From contig NW_023503493.1 in NCBI RefSeq assembly GCF_014529535.1, forward strand, positions 11,502,001 to 11,566,000: a stretch of 64,000 nt of DNA. Reading direction: 5' to 3'. Both the position numbers and the translations under genes were made by a program. Position 1 is the stretch's first letter. Every line of letters starts with the position of its first letter. The stretch is from Bradysia coprophila (taxonomy: Eukaryota > Arthropoda > Insecta > Diptera > Sciaridae). Under the pieces are notes generated by a model, which was given only the letters and a program-made list of their open reading frames with translations, searched no databases and was not told the DNA's origin. Of the stretch, positions 46,466-57,027 are shown one piece after another.

Positions 46466-46745
46466 GATAGAGAGTTACATTCTTCGGCAAATTTTCAGAG
46501 TTTTACGAGTAGAACAGAGGGGCATATGTGAAAAATGTCGAAAGTTAGAAATGGGTGGGTCAATTAGGGTTTTATAGTTATTTTGTGAATGGTGGCAGAT
46601 AGAGAGTTACTTTCTTCGGCAAAGTCTCAGAGTTTTACGAGTAGAACAGAGGGGCATATGTGAAAAATGTCGAAAGTTGGAAATGGGTGGGTAAATTGGG
46701 GTTTTGGAGATATTTCTTGAATGGTGGCAGATAGAGAATTACATT
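46466..46745 (+). repeat. 132-bp tandem repeat (about 2.1 copies)
   Basis: GATAGAGAGTTACATTCTTC recurs at 46466, 46598 and 46730. Each full unit includes TTTTACGAGTAGAACAGAGG and GTCGAAAGTT. Confidence 0.85.
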
Positions 46746-46751
46746 CTTCGT

Positions 46752-46938
46752 CAAATTTTCGAATTTCGTCCAATTTTCATTAAATTTTCGAATTTCGTCA
46801 AATTTTCGATTTTCGTCAAATTTTCGAATTTCGTCAAATTTTCGATTTTCGCCAAATTTTCGATTTTCGCCAAATTTTCGATTTTCGTCAAATTTTCGAT
46901 TTTCGTCAAATTTTCGAATTTCGTCAAATTTTTGAATT
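46752..46938 (+). repeat. 18-bp minisatellite (AAATTTTCGATTTTCGTC)
   Basis: About ten head-to-tail 18-bp units. Because 18 is a multiple of three, the plus strand reads an apparent FVKFSI repeat; there is no sign that it is a gene. Confidence 0.9.
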
Positions 46939-46983
46939 AGAACTGTTCTAAAAAGCAGTGTTGACTACACTTCTAAAACGACT

Positions 46984-47932
46984 GATATCCCAACAAAAAT
47001 CTCTTCGAGAAAAGTGTGACGCAGTCTTTGAAGTACAATTTCTAAAATGAATGATATCGCTAGAGTTGACGCTTTCAGCTTCGTTACGCAAAAATTAAAT
47101 TTTATTTAAACAATTAGTTCAAACAAGCAGGCTTAGTTTTATCTCATCATCTGCCAAATAATTTTTACCAAAAAAAATTTGACTGGAAACAACAAAAATT
47201 TTACCAAAACGAGCCATCAGAACAGTCGGAGCGTTTGCTGCGACTAAGCCCCGTACAAACCCGTATATCTATTGCGTACGTGACCCTAGTGCGTCTGTCA
47301 CCCTACTTTGACCGTAAGCCTATTGCGCCGGTTAATGTAGTTAAAGTAAAATTATTATGTAATGTGTGCATCTTACAAATTGCGCATAGCGCAATTACGA
47401 AGCCCCGTACGACGTTCCTTTCAAATGAAACAAAAATTTCAAATCGCCCTAAAATTTTATTTTTTTGAAGGGCCTAGTATCGGCCTCAGTCCGAGGACCC
47501 AAATTTAAATTTTTTTTCAACTACATTCTATTCGGCCCTTACCTCACTTTGCCCTTACCGCCTGCTTCGAATTCCATCAATTACACACGGCACCGTAATC
47601 CTATAAGCCCCTTCGTACTTCGTACGGGGCTAAAAATCTGCGTCTCATGTGGTAGATGTTCAGGAACAGACCTGCAAGAAAATTTATCTGCCACATGCGA
47701 CGCAGGTTTTTTTGGTAAAATTTTTGTTGTTTCCAGTCAAATTTTTTTTGGTAAAAATTATTTGGCAGATGATGAGATAAAACTAAGCCAGCTTGTTTGA
47801 ACTAATTGGGTGTACAATTTAATTTTTGCGTAACGAAGCTGAAAGCGTCAACTCTAGCGATATCATTCATTTTAGAAATTGTACTTCAAAGACTGCGTCA
47901 CACTTTTCTCGAAGAGATTTTTGTTGGGATAT
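46984..47932. mobile_element. Foldback element with ~226-bp terminal inverted repeats
   Basis: The arms 46984-47210 and 47707-47932 are near-perfect inverted copies, starting ATATCCCAACAAAAATCTC and including GTGTGACGCAGTC and GCAGATGATGAGATAAAAC-type blocks. The roughly 500-bp centre has its own hairpin (47638-47705, GCGTCTCATGTGGTAGAT inverted) and repeated AAGCCCCGTAC motifs. No transposase. Diverged relatives of the arms lie at 33790-33915 and 39755-39925. Confidence 0.85.
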
Positions 47933-48659
47933 ACAACAGAAGGATATGCGTCTTATGTTCAATGATCCACAGAACTCAGTGATATTGGCCGAGACATTCT
48001 TTAAATCGATTTTTTAACTTGAGCACTGCTCCTAGCATGAAAACTGAATTGACAAGTGTCAAATAGCCTCCAAATTTTAGAGGTTAGAGCTACATGTTAG
48101 GATTCTTTGTATTGTATGTTTCAACTCATACAACCAAAACAAGTCATCTTGTATCTTTACAAAAAAAACGCAGTTAAGTGTTTACTGTGATTTCATCAGC
48201 CTCGGAATATTTTCTTTGTTCAGGCTAGAAGCAGTGCTGTGCATGAAGCATGAAGTTATAATATGGCTCATTTTTGTGCAAATATATTTACAAAACTGTA
48301 GATCACGGTGGTTCGACTAAACCCCTTTTTAAATGGAATAGCCAGACCAGACAAAATTTTCTTTTACATAAATTGATGATTGGTAAGTACTCACTAATAA
48401 AAATACTCGCGAACTCCAGGGGGCTTTTGACAACGGGACAACGCATTAATTGGTTAATTGATAATAATTTTATCCGAAAATTAACTTTACTTCACGGAGC
48501 CAAAACTTTACCTCAAGTTTTTGAATAAAATACCTTACTTGGCAATGGGGTAAATGATGGAAATGGTACTTCTCGTGTGGAATTTGCCGATCGAGGCGCA
48601 GCCTCTTTTTTATTGGTTATCTTATTGCACTTGCAGAAACATTTGCATAGATTTAATCT

Positions 48660-49672
48660 GCACAGATTTCTTAAAGTTGGTTAAGTCATGATTCACAAAC
48701 CAATTTTTCCTATAAAAGTAACACATTTTTACGTGCTTTAATGGTTTTAATTCTTCAAAAAAAAAGATTCTGGTTCAGCGAAATCATCAAAAAACGAATA
48801 TTTTTCCGCCCAAATTTACGCTACAAATTTGCAAGGGGTTCATCGCTCTTAGAGGCATCGATGCTTTGCTAAAAAGCATACGTTCGGGCGTTTTTTAATA
48901 CTGGATTTTTGTTTACTTTCAGTGACATCTTTCCACCAGAATCATCTTTCAAAAATATAGGACCGCAATGACGACAACAAATGTGTTAGCTTTTAACAGA
49001 AAATAGAATCGGTTGTAGCAGTTCGCCCAGCTCTGAGAAAACTTAGCAGTTTGTGAAAATTTCGTTTAGACCAGGTTATGGACAAGAAGCTAAATTGCTG
49101 CTTACATTTCGGGTCAAAATTATTATTTTGTTGATGATAATTTTGGACTCGCATTCTTTTTGGAAAAAGTGCGACCATCGTTTGGTTTTAAATTGTGTTA
49201 GCTTTTAGTAAAAATTTATATGTTTGTGGCAGTGTAACCTAAGCCCGACAAAAGTCAAGATTCCACGAAAATTGACATATATTTTGAGTTTTCTTTGGAA
49301 ATCACCACAAACAATTAAATTTTTGCTGAAATGTAACACATTTTAACACCAAACAATGGTCGTACTTATTTCAAAAAGGATCCGAGCCCCAAATTATCAT
49401 CGAAATAATAATAATTTTCAACCCAAATGTAGTCAACAATTTGACCATATGTAGATTCCTCTTAAACTGCTTACTTTTGTCAGAGCTGGTCAAACGACTA
49501 GAACTAAAAACAAATTTTTATTTAAAGCTAACACATTCATGGTCGTTATTACGGTCGTCCATTTTTCAAAAAGGATTCTGATCAAAAGATATAATAAAAA
49601 ATGAACTACGAGACACGCAAATGTAGGCTACAATTTTAGCTAAGCACAGATACCTCTTAACACTAATAAAAG
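48660..49672. repeat. Cluster of 'aatgtaggct' family repeats
   Basis: At least three diverged units in both orientations. Shared blocks are TCGTTATTACGGTCGTCCAT, CAAAAAGGATTCTGATC, TGATGATAATTTTG and the end motif AGATACCTCTTAA or AGAGGCATCGATGC. The CTCTTAA/TTAGAGG ends again suggest a TTAA-flanked element family. Part of 48846-48930 recurs at 59968-60060. Confidence 0.55.
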
Positions 49673-50988
49673 CCGATGGCTTAGTATAGGTCTCGGTGCG
49701 TGGTTTCGTAACATAGCGCGTGTAAGAATTTATGTGCTCAGAGCTCGTGTGAGATGATTTTCGCAACATCGATTATATATTATCACTCGTTTATGTTCAC
49801 TTAAAAATGATAAAAAAAGCGAAGACACAAATTAAATTAACGGAAATAAATTACCGAAATTTATTATTTTACGAAATTTCTATAATCCCCACAGAAACGA
49901 TGTCGTCTTGTACATAAATTTTTGAAGTCACCGAGAGAAGAAAAAATTCCAATTAACAATTTTTCGTTTATCCAATATTTTATTTGATTCACAAACATTG
50001 TTAAGTTAATTAATCCTATACTTGATGACACATCATAAATAATATCATTATGGGCACCACATTATTAAAATACGAAATTCGTCTTAGAGTACACACGAAA
50101 ATAATCGTAAATAAAGTTTTTTTTTTTTTCATCTCCTTTTAAATATTTTTTAAATTATCAATTGGTTGGTATGACGGTGTGATGTAGTATAAATACATAA
50201 AATGAAAATAAACAAAATTCATAAATAAATTCCATTGAGAAATTATTAAATATTTGGATTGCATTCCTCCATAAAAGAATCGGTCATCATGCGTAAGACG
50301 CAAGCAATTCTTCACAGCACATACACAAAACTTCACTATAACCTACTCATTGGCGCAAGTTTGATATTTTCGAATTTACATAATAAACACTCAACAACGT
50401 TGAAGAACCTGCCCACAGACTTTTCTCTCTCTCGTCAACATTATGTTTAAAGTGCGATCTTATCTAGACAACCTTGAATTGCCTTGCATTCAATTTATCC
50501 ATTAAGTGGAACTTTCGTTCGTGCACCAGTTTGTTTAAAAAGTCAATAAATTGTCACACTCAGTTGAATGAAAGCAAAAAAAAAATGCGAAATTCTGAAC
50601 GTGAAATTATTTTTAAGTTGCAGTCTAGAGAAACGAGGCGGTAGCAATGCAGTTTCTGATGCTGATGCTGTTTCTAAAAAGACACTAGATCTTTGTATTA
50701 CATACTTTAACACTATGAAATCAATTGATCATCTTAAAACTGCACGTAATTGCAAGGTTCTCTCTCGTTTAAGTTGATCGCAAAGGCAGTGGCATCCAAA
50801 TTCTATATACTGCGACTCCACGAAATTGGAAGAGAATTCCTTGAATAAAAATTTCCATGGAAAATATCCACTGAACCGTTCGGATTTGGATGGGGAAATT
50901 CGGGGACAAATAGTAAATTGAGTCTGTATTGCTGTATTCGAGAGTATTTGCAACCGGGGCTAACCGGTGCTAACCTGGTACAGATGGA

Positions 50989-51180
50989 TGTCATCTGTTA
51001 TCGACAACGACAGCAATAATAAACGACAAGCTCTGACCAATGAGGTCCTATATAGCAAAAAGTGTGTTAAAAACAAATGAAGTAAGAGATTTCTGAAATC
51101 AATCTATGAAAATCTTTGATCAAATGAAGTAATAGATTAGATAGTAAAACTATTAATATGATTGCCGTCTGTGACAGGTT
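50989..51180. repeat. Full-length copy of the TTAA-type MITE family
   Basis: TGTCATCTGTTATCGACAAC at the left, GTTAAAAACAAATGAAGTAA and ATGAAGTAATAGATTAG inside, and GCCGTCTGTGACAGGTT at the right: the same order, inverted, as the bounded copy at 18395-18596. Confidence 0.7.
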
Positions 51181-53909
51181 CAAACAAAGATGATAATTTC
51201 GACAACACCATAAGGCATCTATTCTTCTCAACATGCATTCCCGCCAATGTAGCAAAGTAATTGTCCGGATAAACACCCACTAGAACAAAAGCTCATTCTG
51301 TTTGTACTGCAGACAGAAAAGAAGTCGCTAACGATCTGAAAGATTATTAAAATACAATTCCGATCTCATCACAACGCACTTATTCGATACATTAAACGAT
51401 TTCAACACTCTATAACGATAGTATATACCGGTCGATTCATGCCAGTCACTAATCAGTGTGAGAAATCAGTTTAACTGGAGCAAATTATTATTTAGACAAA
51501 AAAAAATCGATTCATGTTAATTGTAAGAAAATTACTTGTTAACTAATCGGTTTTCTTGCGTTTGTATTGAAATGAATTGGTATAGTCAACGCGGCTGAAA
51601 ATTAAATAGATCGCTGTATTGTGCCTTTGTAGCCAACATCATATCGGAACAATGAAATGTGAGATCTTCAACATTGGGAATTAGATACGGTGATCAATAA
51701 ATATTGTATCAAGAAATTGGTTTTATTGAACCATTTGAAAAGGTTATACAAATCGAGAAGGCATCAGAAAAATGAATTCTCTTTCCAAATGTTTGTATTG
51801 TTAATTTGGTCTTTAGTTAAAGAGAAAAACGAGACGTCACGTTTGAATGTCGATATTGATTGCGTCTTACGTCATAAGTTCTTCTATAATCTTTGACTTT
51901 CGATTTTACCTCGTACAGAACAATCGCAACACTTATTACTAGCAAGAAGCTGTAGCTGATGTCGTCTTATATTTAGCAAGACATCTACATCTACATGTTA
52001 CAATTAACAAATTAATTAATATTACTTCCGAGGTTCCAAGTTGTTTATTTGATAAGTGGGGTGTTACAGCCCGACCCGAAGGGGAGGGCTGTATTTCCTC
52101 GTAAGTACAATGCTTTAAGTGATTAGGCAATGTAAATGAAAATGAAACATGCCGTAACACGTAAAAGATTTTATTGTTAGCCCCATTACATTACAGTGTT
52201 CCCACTGCGGAATTGATCCATTACAAACCATAATACATTAAAGGCTGCTACGTGATTCATTAATTCAGAAGCAGCCTTGTGATATACGCAAACTCACTCG
52301 GTGCTTCGGTGAGCATCTCAGAAGGCAAGTACATTGTAAGGATAGTTTTCGAATCTACTACTTGATTTGATCTAAGTAGTCTTTACAAACTGAAGTATAA
52401 TGGTAAATTACATAGGAAGCTGCGTAACTAATTCATTACATGATGTAACAAATTTGTTAAAAAAACAAACTCCAAAGTGTGTTATTTGAGTAACAAGCTT
52501 CGCTAGCTGAATTTTCAATAATTTCAGAGTATATCCGAGCCGAAGGCGGAAATACTAGTGATACGTTTAGAAACTCTATATGAGCTTGCAAAAATTGAAA
52601 CTGAATTATTCGACAGGTGGATGTTTATTTGCCCCAATAAAACAGTTTTCTTAATGTTTTCCTTTAAATAATAAAAAAACACAATTCCAATACTACGTAC
52701 CAACACATTTTTGAGCACAATGAACCTACGGCTGCTCGACGTAGAATTTTTTTTTACCGATTTCATGAATTGTTTTCGTTCGAAATCAAATTAAGATCGA
52801 AGTGGCACCGGGTCGGCGGTTGCCATCAAGGAAGTAGATAATGGTATTCCCGCAGTTTTGTTTTTAAATTTAAAATGTGACCGTGAAAATTCAAAAACTT
52901 TATTGCCTACGTCGGAGCCTTTGTTGAAATTTTTGAGCTTGGCTCCTTCACTCATCACCCGTCATTTAAAAGGGAAAGGAACGAGTCTTGAGACAAAAAT
53001 ACTATTTGGTTAGTTTAGTGGAATGTGACTCAAAACAGTCAGTTTTTACAAATATAACTTCGGAGCGACTTTTAATAGTTATTTATGAAACAAGAATCGT
53101 ATGAAGGTATTTTATCGCACTAGATGTCAGATGCCGATCCGAGGTGAAGCCGAGGTTGTCAAGACATCATTTGCTCCATACGATTCGTGTTGCATACAAC
53201 GTTTTATGAAATGAAGAAAATCTAAAAAATAATGCAGATAATCTTAGTGAGACTTCAGTAGTTGCAACTCCTTCATCACGCTAGGAATGGGAATGGAGGC
53301 TAATATGAGGGAAGGATAGAGACATTTAAAGATGCAGTGAAGTTTCAAGTTAAAATGGCTTTTACGGACAAATTACTATCACGAACACCCGTCGTACGGG
53401 TCCCTTTTTATGCTAGTTTTAATTTCACTTAGACAATTTTTCGAACAGAAAGGTAGGTACGTGCGAAAAACTATTTGCTGATAAACATGTGTTTCTCTTA
53501 CAGCTGGCTGAATAAATAGAGAAAGAAACGTAAATATTGCGAACTTTGCAGATGATTACTAGATCCAATTAATTGAATGTGTATTGTGTATACACAACTG
53601 AAATGGAATAAATTCCTCCCAAAGTTTTTGCGTTATGCAGAATGTTTGACTTTGTTAATAGGGTAAAACCATTTTTTTGCGTAATTCAAACTGTATTCAC
53701 CGTCTTACACAAAAAGTCGATTTAATCGATGCTTATGCACGTTGATGCATAAAGAACCATAAAGAACATCTTTTTTTCCTCGTCTATATTCAACTAGCTG
53801 TGGTATCACAGAATACTCCAGGCGTTCGCTTCATATTTGGAGCGTCCCACTATTTTTTTGTTTTGTTTTACTCACAGATAAAATATGTGGCCCTGCTTAC
53901 AAACAATGA

Positions 53910-54345
53910 AGTCTAGAACAGGTATGGTCGATCAATGAAAGTGTAAAACAGGTATGGTCTATTGTCCGCCTGGAGGACATAAAAATTTGATCAAATATTT
54001 TACTTGTGATCCGGCTAAGGATCGCCTTAATCTTTGTTAAACCGATATGTAACCTTACATTTGAATAAAGTTCAATTATGATTTTAAAATTTGATTTTCG
54101 TACTTAAACGCACTCATTTTCATATTATTTTGACATAAAATGTGAGTGCGTTTAAGACGAATTTGCCGATCGACCATACCTGTTCTAGACTTTCATTGTG
54201 GTCGATCGGCGAATTCGTCTTAAACGCACTCACATTTTATGTCAAAATAATATGAAAATGAGTGCGTTTAAGTACGAAAATCAAATTTTTATGTCCTCCG
54301 GGCGGGCAATAGACCATACCTGTTTTACACTTTCATTGCTTACAA
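53910..54345. mobile_element. Nested foldback element
   Basis: Inner arms 54087-54176 and 54198-54287 are near-perfect inverted copies of about 90 bp (e.g. CTTAAACGCACTCATTTTCA). Outside them, CAGGTATGGTCTATTGTCC with GGAGGACATAAAAATTT (53950-53990) is inverted at 54284-54345. The 21-base loop TACCTGTTCTAGACTTTCAT is itself an inverted copy of 53910-53935. No coding capacity. Confidence 0.85.
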
Positions 54346-54609
54346 ATTCAATAATTTTGTTCCTCATCTTGATGACAATGTCTTTTCAAAAAAAAGAAAA
54401 TATTTTTGTTCACTTGAAAAGCTCGTTCACAAAAGACTCATTCTCAAACAGCTGAGTAAATCCCGTTAAAGCCTAAATACAATAATTGTCAGGCGAATTT
54501 TGTTTGCGAACTCAGAAAAATAATCATCGACAAACTGGGCGTACTGTATGCATAACTGAAATACTAGAATATTACTTTGAACAACTGAATTTCATTGTTT
54601 TGACGCGTC

Positions 54610-54615
54610 TATAAA
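54610..54615 (+). promoter_or_regulatory. TATA box of the first SELENBP gene
   Basis: TATAAA 111 bases before the ATG at 54721. The second gene has a TATA box at nearly the same distance, which supports it. Confidence 0.55.
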
Positions 54616-54720
54616 TTCGGCTGCACAGTTGCCGAACGCTCCAAATATAATATCCATGTCGAAGGGTACTCTTGTTCACCAGAAATTTGGTTGAAGAAAA
54701 TTAAAATTTTAAATTTTGTG

Positions 54721-56376
54721 ATGTACGCCATAGTGCTTACATTATCCATTTTTGGATTCTTCATACACAGTTCTGTTGTTGCTGACTGTGGTTGCGGATC
54801 GTCTAAATCCGGTCCAGGTTTCAGTTCACCAGAAGTGGCAATCGAACGTGCAAAACGCGAAAAAATACTTTATGTCCCATGCATATCGTTAAATCCAGCC
54901 AACCCCGATTATCTTTCGGTAGTCGATGCTGATCCCACAAGTCCCAAGTATAGCAAGGTGATATCGAGATTATATTTCCCAGTGCAGGCGGTGAGAGATG
55001 AATTGCATCATTTTGGATGGAACACGTAGGTGTCCTTCACGTTCACGGTCATTCAGGCCAATCCGGTGGTACTGTGACAATATTTTGTTTCCGTTTTTGT
55101 TCCAGATGTTCTGCTTGTCATCACGACAAGACGGCGGTGCGAAACAAGTTGATATTCCCATGCTTGAACAGCGATCGAGTTTATATCGTTGATACATCCG
55201 ACGAACGGCGGCCACAACATTATAAGACCATTGAACCGGAGGAGCTTCATAATTTGGGATTATCTTCGCCCCATACAACACATTGCATTCCCACTGGCGA
55301 AGTGATGATCTCAACGATGGGTGATGGGCCAGCCGGAAACGGACAAGGACAATTTCTAATGATCGATGGGAAAAGGAACTTTACCGTCAACGGTGCGTTT
55401 ACTAGAACGATGAGCTAAAGTGGAAGGGTTTGATATGTTCAATTACTTTGCAGGCAAATATTCAAAATTTAACACACCATACGGCTACGATTTCTGGTAT
55501 CAGCCGTACTTCGACGTTATGATCTCAACTGAATGGGGAGCGCCAAAGAAATTTAAAGGTGGAATCAATTTAGACGATCTAGCCGAGTATTATGGTCACA
55601 CAATTCATGTATGGTCATGGGATAGACGAGAGTACATCAAACCGATTGATCTTGGAACAACTAATGGCTGGTTGCCGCTCGAAACAAGATTCCTTCATGA
55701 TCCATATCAACCTCATGGCTACGTTGCATGTGCACTTTCATCCACAGTATTCCATATCAATAAGAATAGCGGAGACTGGGACGCCGATCTTGTAATTACA
55801 ATTCCACCGAAGAAGGTCGAAAATTGGTGGATGGGTTTAGCGGATATGCCTGGCGTTATTACGGACATTCTGATTTCAATGGACGATCGATTCTTGTACT
55901 TAAGTAACTGGGTTCATGGCGATATTCGGCAGTACGATATTAGCAATCCAGCCGAACCAGAACTGGTCGGACAAATTTTTATCGGAGGATCAATCGTACA
56001 AGGAGGACCGGTGAATGTAGTCAATGATACCGAACTGGCATGTCAACCAGATCCATTATACGTGAAAGGTGTTCGCATCGAAGGTGGCCCGCAAATGTTA
56101 CAACTGAGTATCGACGGAAAGCGACTCTATGTCACTACCTCGCTGTTTTCTCCTTGGGATAAACAATTTTATCCGGAACTGTACAATAAAGGCGCTTGTC
56201 TACTGCAGATTGACGTAAACAATAGAAAGGGAGGTATGAAGGTGAACAAAAACTTCTTGGTCAACTATGGAGATGAACCGAATGGGCCTGCATTGGCTCA
56301 TGAGATTCGTTGGCCAGGAATAGATTCTTCCAGCGATATTTTCCCACCGAGGGGGAGATGGAACGACGATTTGTAA
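54721..56376 (+). CDS. Selenium-binding protein 1 / methanethiol oxidase homologue with signal peptide, copy 1
   Basis: Exons 54721-55025, 55106-55392 and 55454-56376 join in phase to 504 residues (human SELENBP1 is 472). Human SELENBP1 oxidises methanethiol to formaldehyde, H2S and H2O2. Family landmarks are [35 protein letters not shown] (CxxC at 103/106), [102 protein letters not shown] and [15 protein letters not shown]. The N-terminus [20 protein letters not shown] is a hydrophobic signal peptide ahead of DCGCGSS, so the protein is predicted to be secreted, unlike the cytosolic human protein. The residue at the position of human Cys57 is Ser (residue 78, SPKYSKV). A frame extends ten codons upstream but starts at TTG. 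A tandem paralogue follows 651 bp downstream. Confidence 0.95.
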
Positions 56377-56486
56377 AGGTTTTTTAAGCATGTTCAACTA
56401 TGGCTAGGACAGTTTTGAAACTTTAGTCGACCTATTAAAATGTAGAGCCAACTATTAAAGTTTTTTTTTTATTGAAGTCAGAAATT

Positions 56487-56492
56487 AATAAA
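56487..56492 (+). terminator. Polyadenylation signal of SELENBP copy 1
   Basis: AATAAA 111 bases after the stop codon at 56376. Confidence 0.55.
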
Positions 56493-56927
56493 AGTGAAGG
56501 TAAGTAGTAGTGCTGTGATTGACGTTAGGAAGCACTTTGTGTGAGCGTATCCTACGTATTTTGCTAGTTTTTCTATCACGATGCACTCAATAGTCTTACG
56601 TTTTATTACCAGTGTCGATAATTGTTTTCAATGAAACCTCAACTTCATTTCACGAAGTACCCATAAAGTAAACTCACCTCAAAATAAATAACAAAGGTTC
56701 TGGTTCACTCTGTCACTAGTTCCATACATTTCGCGTCACAATTTTCTAAAAAAAGGTGATTGGAAAACGGTTTGACCGAGTCTTTTAACCGATTTATTTT
56801 AAATTAAACGGCGTGCATTAGCTACTCCCACCTCACTGTAGTTATCATTTGGAGCTGAGGTAATGTCACGTTTACGTGATCAAAAATGACTCAAGTGAAA
56901 TATAACGTCGACTGGTCACAAAGCACC

Positions 56928-56933
56928 TATAAA
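56928..56933 (+). promoter_or_regulatory. TATA box of the second SELENBP gene
   Basis: TATAAA 100 bases before the ATG at 57028, with TTCATT-type initiator-like sequence about 27 bases downstream. Confidence 0.5.
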
Positions 56934-57027
56934 TGACACTGAAAATTGTACACTTCATTACATTACAATTTAGCATCGAAGGGTGTTCGTGTTCTTCGAA
57001 TCCGATTACTATATTAATTGTACTTGA

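Larger units (their letters stand above)
43612..54609. other. 11-kb intergenic region, repeats only
   Basis: No gene could be supported. It contains foldback elements (44156, 46984, 53910), tandem repeats (46466, 46752), a cluster of dispersed repeats (48660-49672) and a MITE (50989). Near 46080 there is a TCTATCTGTCTATC run followed by a CTCGGGAACTAG...GAAATTTTGCAGG stretch, a kind of sequence common in insect repeats. Frames at 44816, 45894, 47465, 48274, 50259, 51690 and 52524 have no recognisable similarity. Confidence 0.5.
56377..57027 (+). other. Spacer between the two SELENBP genes
   Basis: 3' UTR of copy 1 followed by the promoter of copy 2. No frame. GCATCGAAGGGTGTTCGTGT upstream of copy 2 resembles CATGTCGAAGGGTACTCTTG upstream of copy 1, so the 5' UTR was duplicated with the gene. 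Confidence 0.6.

Noticed and set aside
46704..46940. 78-codon ORF with FVKFSI repeats as a gene
   Set aside because: Produced by an 18-bp minisatellite; no start context or flanking coding signal.
47235..47800. ORFs in the core of the 46984-47932 foldback element
   Set aside because: Frames run into the inverted arm and show no domain; likely fortuitous in GC-richer DNA.
48274..48528. 84-codon ORF starting MCKYIYKTVDHGG
   Set aside because: No family resemblance, no paralogue in the window, no promoter or splice evidence.
54691..54720. Ten-codon upstream extension of SELENBP copy 1 (KKIKILNFV)
   Set aside because: Begins at TTG; the paralogue starts at the equivalent of ATG 54721, where the signal peptide begins.
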